NCBI RefSeq assembly: GCF_048323695.1
Contig: NZ_JBLWFT010000002.1
Coordinates: forward strand, 62,001-126,000
Origin: Aquisalimonas sp007126095
Lineage (GTDB): Bacteria > Pseudomonadota > Gammaproteobacteria > Nitrococcales > Aquisalimonadaceae
Length of the DNA: 64,000 nt
Direction of reading: 5' to 3'
Numbering within the stretch: the first letter of the stretch is position 1; every line of letters starts with the position of its first letter. Shown in pieces: positions 42,038-50,216 of this stretch. A program made the translations under genes and the position numbers. Below the pieces are notes generated by a model, which did no database searches, had not been told where the DNA came from, and saw only the letters and a list, made by a program, of their open reading frames with translations.

Positions 42038-42514
42038 ATGACGGTTGTTCTCTGGATTGTAGCTGCGGCGCTGATCGCTGTCGGCGTGGCCGGGCTCGTT
42101 CTCCCGGTGCTGCCGGGCCCGCTGCTGCTGTTCGCGGGGCTGTGGATGGCGGCGTGGCTGGAAGGGTTCGCCCATGTGGGCGCGGCGCCGCTGGTGTTCA
42201 TCGGTGCGCTCGCGGCGGTGGCGTCGCTGACCGACTTTCTCGCCGGTGCGCTGTTTGCACGGCGCCGTGGCGCCTCCGCCAGCTCCGTGGCCGGTGCCAC
42301 GCTGGGTGCCGTGGTGGGCGTGTTCTTCGGTCCCGTGGGCCCGCTCCTGGGGCCGTTCGTGGGTGCCGTACTGGGCGAGCTGTGGGCCCGGCGCGGTCTC
42401 CCGGCGGCTGGTCGCGCCGGCTGGAGCGCGACCCTGGGCCTGTTGCTGGGCATGGCGACCAAGGTCGCTCTGGGTGTGGCGATGGTGGCGATCTTTCTGG
42501 TGGTGAGGTTCTAG
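42038..42514 (+). CDS. DUF456 family membrane protein
   Basis: A 158-residue protein with four or five helices and the DUF456 glycine-rich pattern: AGLVLPVLPGPLLLFAGLW and ATLGAVVGVFFGPVGPLLGPFVGAVLGEL, the latter typical of the second repeat. Function is unknown. ATG at 42038 lies 47 bases after the ABM gene. An upstream in-frame start at 41963 lies inside the ABM gene and was rejected. The stop is followed after one base by the protease start. Confidence 0.85.
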   Translation: MTVVLWIVAAALIAVGVAGLVLPVLPGPLLLFAGLWMAAWLEGFAHVGAAPLVFIGALAAVASLTDFLAGALFARRRGASASSVAGATLGAVVGVFFGPVGPLLGPFVGAVLGELWARRGLPAAGRAGWSATLGLLLGMATKVALGVAMVAIFLVVRF

Positions 42515-42515
42515 G

Positions 42516-43463
42516 ATGCGTGCACGGTTGCGTCCGCTCGCCCTGGCCGGTCTCGTGGTGGCGTTGATCGCGGCGCCGTCTGCTGCTGCGTCCGACGGCC
42601 TGCAGCGGCTCTGGGCGCGCACCTGCGAGGCGCCCGTCACCGTCCACCTGGACGCGGTGGATGACCGCTTCGAGCTGGATCGTGCCGATGTCCGCGCCGC
42701 CCTGCACGACGCCGTGGCCATGTGGCAGGACGCCAGCGAAGACCCCCTGTTCCGCAAGCGTGACGGTGAAGGCGTGGCCGTGAGCCTGGTCTTTGACGAG
42801 CGGCAGGCCGGCGCCCAGGCCCGCCAGCGGCGCCGGGAGGATCTGATCCGCGTGGAGGAGCAGCTGCAGGCGGACCGGCAGCGGCTGGAGAGGCGGCACG
42901 AGGCGCTGAGCGCGGAAAGCCGCGATTTCGAGACAAGACAGCGCCGGCTCAACGAGCGGGTGGAGGCCTACGAGCGTGAAGTGACCGCGTGGAACGAAGG
43001 CCGGATGGAGCGCACGCGCGAGAACCGCGAGCGGCTGGAAGAGGCGTCACGCGCGCTCACGGTCGCCCAGGACGCCCTGAACGACGAACGCCGTGAGTTG
43101 GAGCGGCGCGGTGAGGCGCTCAACCGCGAGCAGCAGGTTCTGGTACGCGAGATCGAGGCGTTCAATCACCAGGTGGATGCCCACAACCGCGAGGCCCATG
43201 CGGCCACCGGCTTCGAGATGGGGCAGTACGAGCGGCGCGGCAACCGGCGCTGGATCCGCGTGTTCAAGGCGGATGACCAGGACGAGCTGCGGTTGGTGCT
43301 CGCCCACGAACTGGGCCATGCTCTCGGTATCGGGCATGTCCCGGAGGCCGACGCCATCATGGCGCCCCATCTGGGGGCCGACAACGCGGGCCGCACGGCG
43401 CTCTCGGCAGCCGACCGCGAGGCGCTTGCCCAGACCTGCCGGGTCACGCTGACGGCGGACTGA
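42516..43463 (+). CDS. Secreted matrixin-like zinc metalloprotease with coiled-coil insert
   Basis: A 315-residue protein. Signal peptide residues 1-25 (cleavage near AAA-SDG). An N-terminal strand set (VTVHLD, MWQDAS) corresponds to the first half of a matrixin domain, but an arginine/glutamate-rich coiled coil of about 130 residues (roughly 95-225) is inserted before the catalytic half. The active site is AHELGHALGIGH, with zinc ligands H264, H268 and H274 and the Met-turn at M282 (AIMAPH). Cys37 and Cys308 may form a disulphide. One base separates it from the DUF456 gene. Confidence 0.85.
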   Translation: MRARLRPLALAGLVVALIAAPSAAASDGLQRLWARTCEAPVTVHLDAVDDRFELDRADVRAALHDAVAMWQDASEDPLFRKRDGEGVAVSLVFDERQAGAQARQRRREDLIRVEEQLQADRQRLERRHEALSAESRDFETRQRRLNERVEAYEREVTAWNEGRMERTRENRERLEEASRALTVAQDALNDERRELERRGEALNREQQVLVREIEAFNHQVDAHNREAHAATGFEMGQYERRGNRRWIRVFKADDQDELRLVLAHELGHALGIGHVPEADAIMAPHLGADNAGRTALSAADREALAQTCRVTLTAD

Positions 43464-43482
43464 ACGACCCACGGAGGACAGC

Positions 43483-43662
43483 ATGCGGCTGTTCGTGAAC
43501 CCTTTCTTCATCGGCGCCGTCATCGGCTTCTTCTGGGGGCACCAGAGCATCGGCAGCGCCTTCATGGGCGCCTTTCTGTTCGGTATCCCGCTGTGGATGA
43601 TCGGCGGTCCGACCCTTGAGTACCTGGTGCGTCGTCGCCGGGCGCGTCAGGAACGGCAGTAG
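43483..43662 (+). CDS. Small two-helix membrane protein, 59 residues
   Basis: Coding potential is clear: GGAGGACAGC precedes the ATG, and the product has two hydrophobic helices (about 6-28 and 30-47) with a basic C-terminus (VRRRRARQERQ) that fits the positive-inside rule. It follows the metalloprotease by 19 bases and is probably cotranscribed. No family was recognised. Confidence 0.65.
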   Translation: MRLFVNPFFIGAVIGFFWGHQSIGSAFMGAFLFGIPLWMIGGPTLEYLVRRRRARQERQ

Positions 43663-43686
43663 CAGCGTCCGGGCCGCTGCGCCCGC

Positions 43687-44853
43687 TCATGGCCCCACCG
43701 GCACGGCGTCATCGAGAAACGCGAGCAGGCGCGAATTGACGGCCTGTGGCGCCTCCTGCTGCACCCAGTGGCCGGCACCAGGGAGGAGATGGCAGCCCCG
43801 CATGTCTGCACAGCCCCGGGACTGCATCCGCTCGAACCGACCCGGTGCCTGGTAAACACCCCAGTCACGATCCCCCGCAATGAAGCAGGCGGGCTGCGTC
43901 ACCACCCGGCCCGAGAACGTGTACAGCTCCGCCTGGTGCGCGGGCAGCGCAAATGCGCGATACCACTGCAGACCGCCCTGGAAGCCGGTGCGCTCGAACG
44001 CCTCGGTGTAGGCGGCCAGGGCGTCGTCCGGCAGCCATTCGCAGCGGGCGATGGCGTCCTCTGCGGGCATGGCCAGTGCCACCGTCTCCGCCATGGTGCG
44101 GTCGCGTTCCATGATGTAGTAGCCGGGCATGCGGGCGAGTTCCGCCGCGGTCATCGCCGCCAGCGGCTGTGGCGCGTTGCCGCTCCAGTCGCCGCTTTTC
44201 ATGTGGAAGTACGCCCGCAGAAAGGCGTGGATGCCCTGGGGGCAGTGGCGCATGTCCGTGTCGGCGTCGCGGCCGCGGAAGTAGTGCTGGTAGTGCTTCC
44301 GCGGTGGGTCCAGGGCCGCCAGTTCCGCGTCCAGGTCCGGTGCAGCGGGGCTGTCGGCCCGCGGCGCCATGGCGGCGGTGTTGAACGGAAACGCGGGGGC
44401 GCCGGCAAAGGGGGCACTCATGAACACCACGGAGCGGAACACGTCCGGCCTTGCGATGGCGCACCAGCCGGCCACGGTCGAGCCCATGTCGTGACCCACC
44501 ACCGCCGCAACGGAGCGGTAGCCCAGTGCCGCGGTCAGGCCCAGCACGTCGCGCACCAGGTTGAGAGACCGGTAGCTGGCCAGGTCGCCGTCGTAGTCGC
44601 CGTCCCAGCCGGTCGTGTGGCCGTAGCCGCGCTGGTCCGGCGCCACCACGTAATAGCCCGCCGCCGCCAGTGCCGGCAACACGTGGCGCCAGGTGTAGGC
44701 GAGCTCCGGAAAGCCGTGCAGCAGCACGATCAGTGGCTGCCCGGCGCAGCCGGCCTCCAGCACGTGCATGGTCAGATCGTTGCCATTGGTGACGTAGCGG
44801 GAGCGGACCCCGTCGGGCAGGGTCGGAACCGGCGGCGAACTGTCGGCGTGCAT
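43687..44853 (-). CDS. Alpha/beta hydrolase, epoxide hydrolase-like
   Basis: A 388-residue alpha/beta hydrolase. The oxyanion-hole motif LLHGFPELAYTWR, nucleophile elbow VVGHDMGSTVAGW with aspartate in place of serine (as in epoxide hydrolases and haloalkane dehalogenases), the acid in AGDRDWGVY and the base in GAGHWVQQE are present. A cap domain carrying FYYIMERDRT-like tyrosines, which would protonate an epoxide, lies between. Cofactor-free hydrolysis of epoxides is the likely role. The frame extends 62 codons upstream; MHADSSPPVP (44853) was chosen, after a GGAGAGAACCACC site. Confidence 0.9.
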   Translation of the reverse strand: MHADSSPPVPTLPDGVRSRYVTNGNDLTMHVLEAGCAGQPLIVLLHGFPELAYTWRHVLPALAAAGYYVVAPDQRGYGHTTGWDGDYDGDLASYRSLNLVRDVLGLTAALGYRSVAAVVGHDMGSTVAGWCAIARPDVFRSVVFMSAPFAGAPAFPFNTAAMAPRADSPAAPDLDAELAALDPPRKHYQHYFRGRDADTDMRHCPQGIHAFLRAYFHMKSGDWSGNAPQPLAAMTAAELARMPGYYIMERDRTMAETVALAMPAEDAIARCEWLPDDALAAYTEAFERTGFQGGLQWYRAFALPAHQAELYTFSGRVVTQPACFIAGDRDWGVYQAPGRFERMQSRGCADMRGCHLLPGAGHWVQQEAPQAVNSRLLAFLDDAVPVGP

Positions 44854-45006
44854 GGTGGTTCTCTCCGTGGCTGCGGCCCGCAGTGTACCCGCACCGGCAC
44901 TGTGGCCGAAGCGCCGGGAGCAGCCCGGGCGGCAGCCCCGTGCGCGTTGGGTATGGTTTCCTTTAGACTGCCCTGCGGAGGCGTTGCAATCCGTTGGAGA
45001 CAGAGG

Positions 45007-45282
45007 ATGATTACATCCCGGCGACAGCGGCTGGCCCACTGGGGCGAGACGCGACAGAAGGGCAGGCGGCGGTTTCTCCTGATCAACGGTGCCCTGGGCT
45101 GGGGAGTGTCCACGGCGGTGGTCTGGACGCTGGTCATGTGGCTGATTGCCCCGGATTTTGAACCACTGCCGAACCTGCTGCTGGCGTTGATCATGTTCCC
45201 CATGGGCGGGGTGGTCTGGGCGTGGATCATCTGGGAGTCCACGGAGAAGGAGTTCATCCGCCGAACCGGCGGTGGTGCATAG
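45007..45282 (+). CDS. Small two-helix membrane protein, 91 residues
   Basis: The product starts with a basic cytoplasmic stretch (TSRRQRLAHWGETRQKGRRR), then two hydrophobic helices (about 24-46 and 53-75), and ends STEKEFIRRTGGGA. I do not recognise a family, although the pattern of a short basic head with two helices is common in 2TM-type proteins. GGAGACAGAGG precedes the ATG. It lies between the divergent epoxide hydrolase and the SMC operon, 185 bases before the latter. Confidence 0.7.
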   Translation: MITSRRQRLAHWGETRQKGRRRFLLINGALGWGVSTAVVWTLVMWLIAPDFEPLPNLLLALIMFPMGGVVWAWIIWESTEKEFIRRTGGGA

Positions 45283-45359
45283 CCGGTGGTGTCGGGCGTC
45301 GTTCCCCGGTCACGGGCCGCGGCGCCGTGCTGATTCCCCTTTGAGTGAACCTGTCGACA

Positions 45360-45387
45360 TTGTTGGCGGCGTGGTTGCGGCTAAGAT
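45360..45387 (+). promoter_or_regulatory. Candidate promoter of the SMC operon
   Basis: TTGTTG (45360-45365) and TAAGAT (45382-45387) are 16 bases apart, 80 bases before the first gene of the operon. Match to consensus is moderate. GAGAAAGGACC precedes the ATG as a ribosome site. Confidence 0.35.
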
Positions 45388-45467
45388 GTTCGATCATTGC
45401 CGGATGATGTCATCACGCCTCCACGGTCAGGGCAGCGGAGCGACCGAGAGAAAGGACCCGATCACGC

Positions 45468-46712
45468 ATGGCACTCATCACCCCCCAACGCTTTCTCAGG
45501 TTTGCGGCGGAGCAGTACCCCCTGCTCAGGGAGCTTCTGGACACGGGTGCCGTGACCGAGCCCGAGCTCATGGCCAGCATTGGCAGGCACCGGCGCCCGG
45601 CGGACCCGGAACCCTCCACCATCCGCGAGAACCTGCTCGCCATGGGGTTCCTGGAGCGCCGGCCGGAATCCGACGTACTGGAGTTTCCGCAGCCGCTGGA
45701 GCGCTTCCTGCGCTACCTGCACCGTGAGCATCACCTTACCTCTGCCTCCCAGCTGGAGAGTTACGTCGAGGACATCGCGCGCCTGGAGTCGGAACTCAAC
45801 ACCGCCGTGGCCGCGCCGCAGTCCACCGACCTGCCGTTCGTGCTCGAGGAGCTCGCCGCCCGCATCGAGGAGATCCGTCACGACATCGCCGGCAACAAGG
45901 AAGCGATCACCGACGCCGTGATCCGCTTCCAGGCCAACCCCGACGCCCTCTCCCTGCAGGCACGCTATGCGCGGGTGATCTGGCTCTGGGAGCGCTATCT
46001 GGTGCCGGTGCAGGAACTGATCGACACCGAGCGGGTCATGGAAGAGCACCTCAACAGCCTCGATCGCAGCATGCTCGACGCCGAAGGTGCCCTGGCCGCG
46101 GAGCGCCCGGACCTGGCCGGCGGCGTGCGCGAGAACCGGCTGCGTCTCTACCGCATGCGCCGGCAGATCGTGGACGACTTCCGCGAGTCCATGCTCGAGC
46201 TGCAACCCCTGTATCAGCGGGCCATGCGCGAGAGCGAGACGGCGCGGGATGTCAGCCACGTGCTGGATCATGTCCGGCGCCACGGCGCCGGCAGCCTGGC
46301 GCTGGAGGAGCGCGTGGGGGCGCCGGTGAGCCGTCACGAGGGCCTGTTCGGTGATCTTGCCGCCAAGGCCTATCTGTACCGTCTCGCCGATTTCCAGCCC
46401 CGCGGGCGGGTGGAGCTGGACGCCGCGCTGGAAGACGGCGGCGAGCCCATCAACCGGGTGGACCTCACCACTCTGTTCGGCGAACTGGAATCGGAGCAGC
46501 CGGATGACGCCCTGGAGTGGCTGGTGGACTCCCTGGCGGACCGTGGCGGCTCCGTGCGCGATCTGCTGACCGTCTTCGGGCGTGCCGTGCGTCGCCTGGA
46601 GACGCAGCCCGGCAGCGAGCCCCGTGACTATCAGTTTGGTGACTACACGCTGCGCACCTACCCGCGCAGCCTGACCAACGAGACCATGGAAACCGATCAT
46701 GAGCGCGACTGA
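45468..46712 (+). CDS. Kleisin-like subunit of a MukBEF/Wadjet-type SMC complex (MukF/MksF/JetA-like)
   Basis: A 414-residue mostly helical protein. The first 110 residues look like a winged helix (RFLRFAAEQYPLLRELLDTGAVTEPELMASIG, STIRENLLAMGFLERR), a long helical middle with heptad character (about 110-290) follows, and a C-terminal domain (GRVELDAALEDGGEPINRVDLTTLF). This is the order expected for MukF/JetA kleisins, which bridge the SMC heads. Its stop overlaps the next gene's start by 14 bases. Not a close relative of MukF by eye; assigned mainly from the operon and fold pattern. Confidence 0.7.
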   Translation: MALITPQRFLRFAAEQYPLLRELLDTGAVTEPELMASIGRHRRPADPEPSTIRENLLAMGFLERRPESDVLEFPQPLERFLRYLHREHHLTSASQLESYVEDIARLESELNTAVAAPQSTDLPFVLEELAARIEEIRHDIAGNKEAITDAVIRFQANPDALSLQARYARVIWLWERYLVPVQELIDTERVMEEHLNSLDRSMLDAEGALAAERPDLAGGVRENRLRLYRMRRQIVDDFRESMLELQPLYQRAMRESETARDVSHVLDHVRRHGAGSLALEERVGAPVSRHEGLFGDLAAKAYLYRLADFQPRGRVELDAALEDGGEPINRVDLTTLFGELESEQPDDALEWLVDSLADRGGSVRDLLTVFGRAVRRLETQPGSEPRDYQFGDYTLRTYPRSLTNETMETDHERD

Positions 46713-47292
46713 AGACGAGGGCCGCTTCGATCTGCCCGGTCTTGCCGAGATCTTCGGTGAACTCTCCCGCGGCCGCCACATCTGCGCCGAGGACGGCCGG
46801 CCTTACCACGAGCTGCAGGAACACGAAGCGGCCTTCGAGGAGCTGTTCGACCGGCTGGGCTACCGGCTTCAGGCGGATGAACGCGGCTTCTACTACTTCC
46901 AGGCCCAGGAGGCGCAGTCCGTGAGCGGGCAGACGCGGCGCTCCGCCGTGTTCTTCCTCATTCTGGTGGAGGCCCTGTGGGCGGACGAGGGCGGCCCCGA
47001 GCCGCTGGAGGATCTGGTCATGGAGCGCAGCTGGAGTATTCCCGACCTGCCGCACCTGGGGCGCGAACGCTATGTGGAGATCATGGAACAGCTCGACCGC
47101 ACACCGGACGAAGACCTGCTGCGCGACGAGGTGAAGCGGCTGGTGCGCTTCGGCTTCGCCGCCTGGAACGACGACGAACGGTTCCGCTTCCGCGCACCGG
47201 CGCTACGGTTTCTGGACATCGCCCGGGAAGTCGCCGACGGGCTCCGCGCCGAGGCCGCCGACGAGGCGCCGGCCCGGGAGGTGCAGGCATGA
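46699..47292 (+). CDS. KITE-like subunit of the SMC complex (MukE/MksE/JetB-like)
   Basis: A 197-residue protein. Two winged-helix-like units can be guessed: residues 10-60 (LAEIFGELSRGRHICAEDGRPYHELQEHEAAFEELFDRLGY), and 130-180 (RTPDEDLLRDEVKRLVRFGFAAWNDDERFRFRAPAL). The middle segment QTRRSAVFFLILVEALWADEGG resembles the interface helix of MksE. KITE subunits dimerise and bind the kleisin. It overlaps genes on both sides (14 bases with the kleisin gene, ATGA with the SMC gene), so the three proteins are made together. Confidence 0.75.
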   Translation: MSATEDEGRFDLPGLAEIFGELSRGRHICAEDGRPYHELQEHEAAFEELFDRLGYRLQADERGFYYFQAQEAQSVSGQTRRSAVFFLILVEALWADEGGPEPLEDLVMERSWSIPDLPHLGRERYVEIMEQLDRTPDEDLLRDEVKRLVRFGFAAWNDDERFRFRAPALRFLDIAREVADGLRAEAADEAPAREVQA

Positions 47293-50048
47293 AGCGGCTC
47301 GGACCGACGCGCCTGGTGCTGATCAACTCCGGCCCGTATGACTACGGCGAAGTGGCCCTGGATCGCAGCGGCCACCTGGTGGGCGAGAACAACGTCGGCA
47401 AGACGAGTCTGATCGCGGTGCTGCAGTTTCTCTACGTCTCCGAACAGAAAGACATGCACTTCGCCGAAGATCAGGAAACCACCCGACAGTTCTACTTCGG
47501 CAGCGACCGCAGTTTCATCGTCTTCGAGGCCAATGCACCGGACGGCGTGAAGTGCGTGCTCATCCAGGGGCTGGGCCCGGCGCAGATGCACGGCTACCAG
47601 CGCTGGATCTATGACGGCCCGTTCCGGCGCGACCACTATGTCGACGGCACCACCGTACGCCCGGCCGCCGAGATCATCGCCACGCTGGAGCAGGAGTGTG
47701 GCGCCCGCCGCGTGCAGCCGGGCGAGTTGCGCCAGGCGCTGACCGGTCAGGGGCGGCGCACAGGCGTGCCGCTGCTGGGCATCGTGCCGGTCCGCCAGCC
47801 GGAGAACTACGGTCGTTTCCTGCGCGTGTTCCGCAACCTGATTCATCTGGATCGCGTGCGCCAGCACGACCTGAAGAACCTCTTCATCGAGATCGCCCGC
47901 GATCACATCCCCGCCACGGAGATCAATCTGGCGGAGCGTTACGGCTCCATGTTCGACGCCGTCCGCCGCGATACCAACACCCAGAAGGCGTTCGAACACG
48001 TCCGCGTCAGCATCGAGGAAGCTATCGCCGCGGATGGCGAGCGCTCCCGCCAGCGGGGTCAGCTTCTGCCCGCCTGGCAGCGCTACAAGGCGCTGTTCGA
48101 GGCGGAGTCCCAGGCGCTGGATGACCAGCAGGCACGGGTCCGCAACCGGCAGGCGGCGCTGGAGCAGCGGCAGACCGAAGTGGCGGAGCGGATCAGCGCC
48201 CTGGGCGAGGAAAAGCAGGCCGTGGATCGGCAGCTCGGCGAGGTGATGTCCCAGTTCAAGACGCTGGAACAACGCGCCAGCGAGTTCAGCGGTTTCGATG
48301 AAGCCTTCGAGCGGCAGGCCCTGTCCACCCAGCAGGCCAGCCTGGAAGCGTGCCGCCGGCGCCTGTACGCGGCGGAGTCCGCCGATGCCCCGGAGGCGGT
48401 GCAGCGGCGGCTGGAGCACAACCGTGCCGCCCGCCTTGAGCTGGCCCACCGGCTGGAGAACGCCCGCCAGTTGCTGGCCGCCGATCTGCGGGAGGTGTAT
48501 AGCGACGAGCAGTTGGGGCTGCTGTTCCGCCTGGTCAATCCGGCGCTGCTCGGGCAGGTGCTGGGCGAGAGCGGAATCACCGTCCACGATCGTGCCGCCC
48601 TGCACCAGCGCCTGGATGGCCTGCTGGCCAACATCGACGAACAGGGGGTGTTCCGGGATGAGGCCCTGAGCGTTCACCTGGAGGCGTTGCCCGAGGCGGA
48701 TCTGGCCGGCCTCAGCGACCCGGAGGCGATCCAGGCGCGGCTGAACGAACTCGACGCCGCCATTACCCGCGACGAGACGGCACTGCAGGCCGCTGAGTCC
48801 CGTCAGGCGCTGGAAGCCGAGCGGCAGCAGCTGGAGGCTGAGTGCCGGCAGGCGGAGAAGCGCCTGGACGCCCACGCGGAGCTGACCGCCATGCGCGAGC
48901 AGGCCGCCGACTGGCGCGTGCAGCAGCGCGAGCTGGAAGCGCAGGCCGAGTCGCTGCGCCAGCAGCAGGAGGCCCTGCGCCAGGAAGCGGATCAGCTGCG
49001 CCAGGACCTGGAGCAGAGTGTCCAGCAGCTCAAGCAGCTGGGGGCCGAGAAGGGCGAGCTGCGTACCGCGCACGAAGCGCTGTTCGAGCGCATGAATCAG
49101 GCCCCGGAGCGTTTCGACTGGAACGCCGACACCCTGGCCTGGGCGCTGGATTCGGCGCGCGAGGGCCGAGAGGCCGTGGAGCAGATCCTCCAGGACGAGG
49201 AGGCGCTCAGCCGCCGCGTCACCGAAGCGCTGCAGCGGATCGCCAGTCAGCCCCACCACGTGCGGTTCATGGGCGACGGCCCGGAGGCGCACCGTCTGCG
49301 CGAGCTGCGCGACCGGCTGGAGAATTTCGAACAGGAGCGCGAAGCGCTGCGTCAGCGCTGGCAGGGTCTGCTCAAGGGGCTGGGGCAGGAGGCGGCGCAG
49401 CTGCTGCAGGGGCTGGACGTGCTGGAGCGCGAGTGCGACCAGCTCAATGCTCGGATCAGCGAGTTGAGCATTTCCAACCTGCAGGGGCTGGAGGTGCGAG
49501 TGGAACGCAACCGCGACCTGGTCGCCCAGCTCAGTGCGCTGCGCCGGCAAGGGCAGGATCAGGGCAGTTTCACCTTCGGCGCCGACGACGAGCTGGACCT
49601 GGACGACGCCCTGGAGCGCGTCGACCACGCCCTGCGCGAGCGGCCGCAGATCCGCCTGGCCGACGCCTACGAACTGGCCTTCGACGTCACACTCCCCAAT
49701 GGCCAGTCCCGTTCCTATGCGCAGTTGAGCCAGATCCAGTCCAACGGCACCACGGTGACCATCAAGGTGGTGATCAACCTGCTGCTGCTGCGCGGGCTGC
49801 TGAAGGCCCGACAGCCGGTCACCGTGCCCTTCTACCTGGACGAAGTGGCGGCGCTGTCGCCGAACAACGTCCGCTCGATTCTCGATCTGGCCACATCACA
49901 GGATTTCGTGCCCATCCTGGCGAGTCCCAGCGAGCTGGAGGCGGCCGAGATCATCTACCTGCTGCGGCCCACGGCCAAGGGGCGGCTGGTGCTCACCGAC
50001 GCCCACCGTGTCGAGGTGACGCGTCTGCCCGACGCGGCCACGGGATGA
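47289..50048 (+). CDS. SMC-like ATPase of the MukB/MksB/JetC type
   Basis: A 919-residue protein. The N-terminal head carries Walker A GENNVGKTS at residues 32-40. A long coiled-coil region (about 225-400 and 490-760) flanks a less regular segment (400-490) that may be the hinge. The C-terminal head has Walker B FYLDEVAAL (D851-E852) followed by ILDLATSQDFVPILASP, which parallels the MukB end (LDEAARL...LIIAAPE). The signature before it reads SNGTT (818-822) rather than the canonical SGGE. Arms are much shorter than MukB (about 1,486 residues). No nuclease gene (JetD/MksG) follows. Confidence 0.85.
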   Translation: MKRLGPTRLVLINSGPYDYGEVALDRSGHLVGENNVGKTSLIAVLQFLYVSEQKDMHFAEDQETTRQFYFGSDRSFIVFEANAPDGVKCVLIQGLGPAQMHGYQRWIYDGPFRRDHYVDGTTVRPAAEIIATLEQECGARRVQPGELRQALTGQGRRTGVPLLGIVPVRQPENYGRFLRVFRNLIHLDRVRQHDLKNLFIEIARDHIPATEINLAERYGSMFDAVRRDTNTQKAFEHVRVSIEEAIAADGERSRQRGQLLPAWQRYKALFEAESQALDDQQARVRNRQAALEQRQTEVAERISALGEEKQAVDRQLGEVMSQFKTLEQRASEFSGFDEAFERQALSTQQASLEACRRRLYAAESADAPEAVQRRLEHNRAARLELAHRLENARQLLAADLREVYSDEQLGLLFRLVNPALLGQVLGESGITVHDRAALHQRLDGLLANIDEQGVFRDEALSVHLEALPEADLAGLSDPEAIQARLNELDAAITRDETALQAAESRQALEAERQQLEAECRQAEKRLDAHAELTAMREQAADWRVQQRELEAQAESLRQQQEALRQEADQLRQDLEQSVQQLKQLGAEKGELRTAHEALFERMNQAPERFDWNADTLAWALDSAREGREAVEQILQDEEALSRRVTEALQRIASQPHHVRFMGDGPEAHRLRELRDRLENFEQEREALRQRWQGLLKGLGQEAAQLLQGLDVLERECDQLNARISELSISNLQGLEVRVERNRDLVAQLSALRRQGQDQGSFTFGADDELDLDDALERVDHALRERPQIRLADAYELAFDVTLPNGQSRSYAQLSQIQSNGTTVTIKVVINLLLLRGLLKARQPVTVPFYLDEVAALSPNNVRSILDLATSQDFVPILASPSELEAAEIIYLLRPTAKGRLVLTDAHRVEVTRLPDAATG

Positions 50049-50127
50049 TCGGCCGAGTTGCCGAACTGTGATGTGTTTCGCAGTCCGGCCACGCCCCCGA
50101 CCGCCAAGCTGGCATGGCTACTTGGGG

Positions 50128-50184
50128 ATTCGCCGCAATGCATGTGCACCTGAAGCTGGTGCCCCCGCAGTGCATTGCGGGAAT
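50128..50184. repeat. 57-base imperfect inverted repeat
   Basis: CCGCAATGCA (50133-50142) and TGCATTGCGG (50171-50180) are perfect ten-base arms. Outside, ATTC (50128-50131) pairs with GAAT (50181-50184) across a one-base bulge; inside, GCACC (50146-50150) and GGTGC (50158-50162) form a second stem around TGAAGCT. It lies 80 bases after the SMC stop. There is no T-run, so it is not a plain intrinsic terminator. Confidence 0.65.
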
Positions 50185-50216
50185 CGTGTGCCGACATCCT
50201 CGATTCGGACCGGGCC

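Noticed and set aside
43768..45006. Long upstream extension of the 91-residue membrane protein
   Set aside because: That part is antisense to the epoxide hydrolase; ATG at 45007 has a good ribosome site.
46977..47288. Upstream extension of the SMC reading frame
   Set aside because: The extension overlaps the KITE-like gene and has low-complexity content; the ATG at 47289 forms an ATGA overlap and begins a proper head domain.
47070..49628. 852-codon ORF on the minus strand opposite the SMC gene
   Set aside because: Shadow of the coiled coil; Leu/Gln-rich antisense translation and no start signal.
50175..50216. TTG start for the hypothetical gene
   Set aside because: It lies inside the right arm of the inverted repeat and lacks a ribosome site; the ATG at 50217 is simpler, though also weakly supported.
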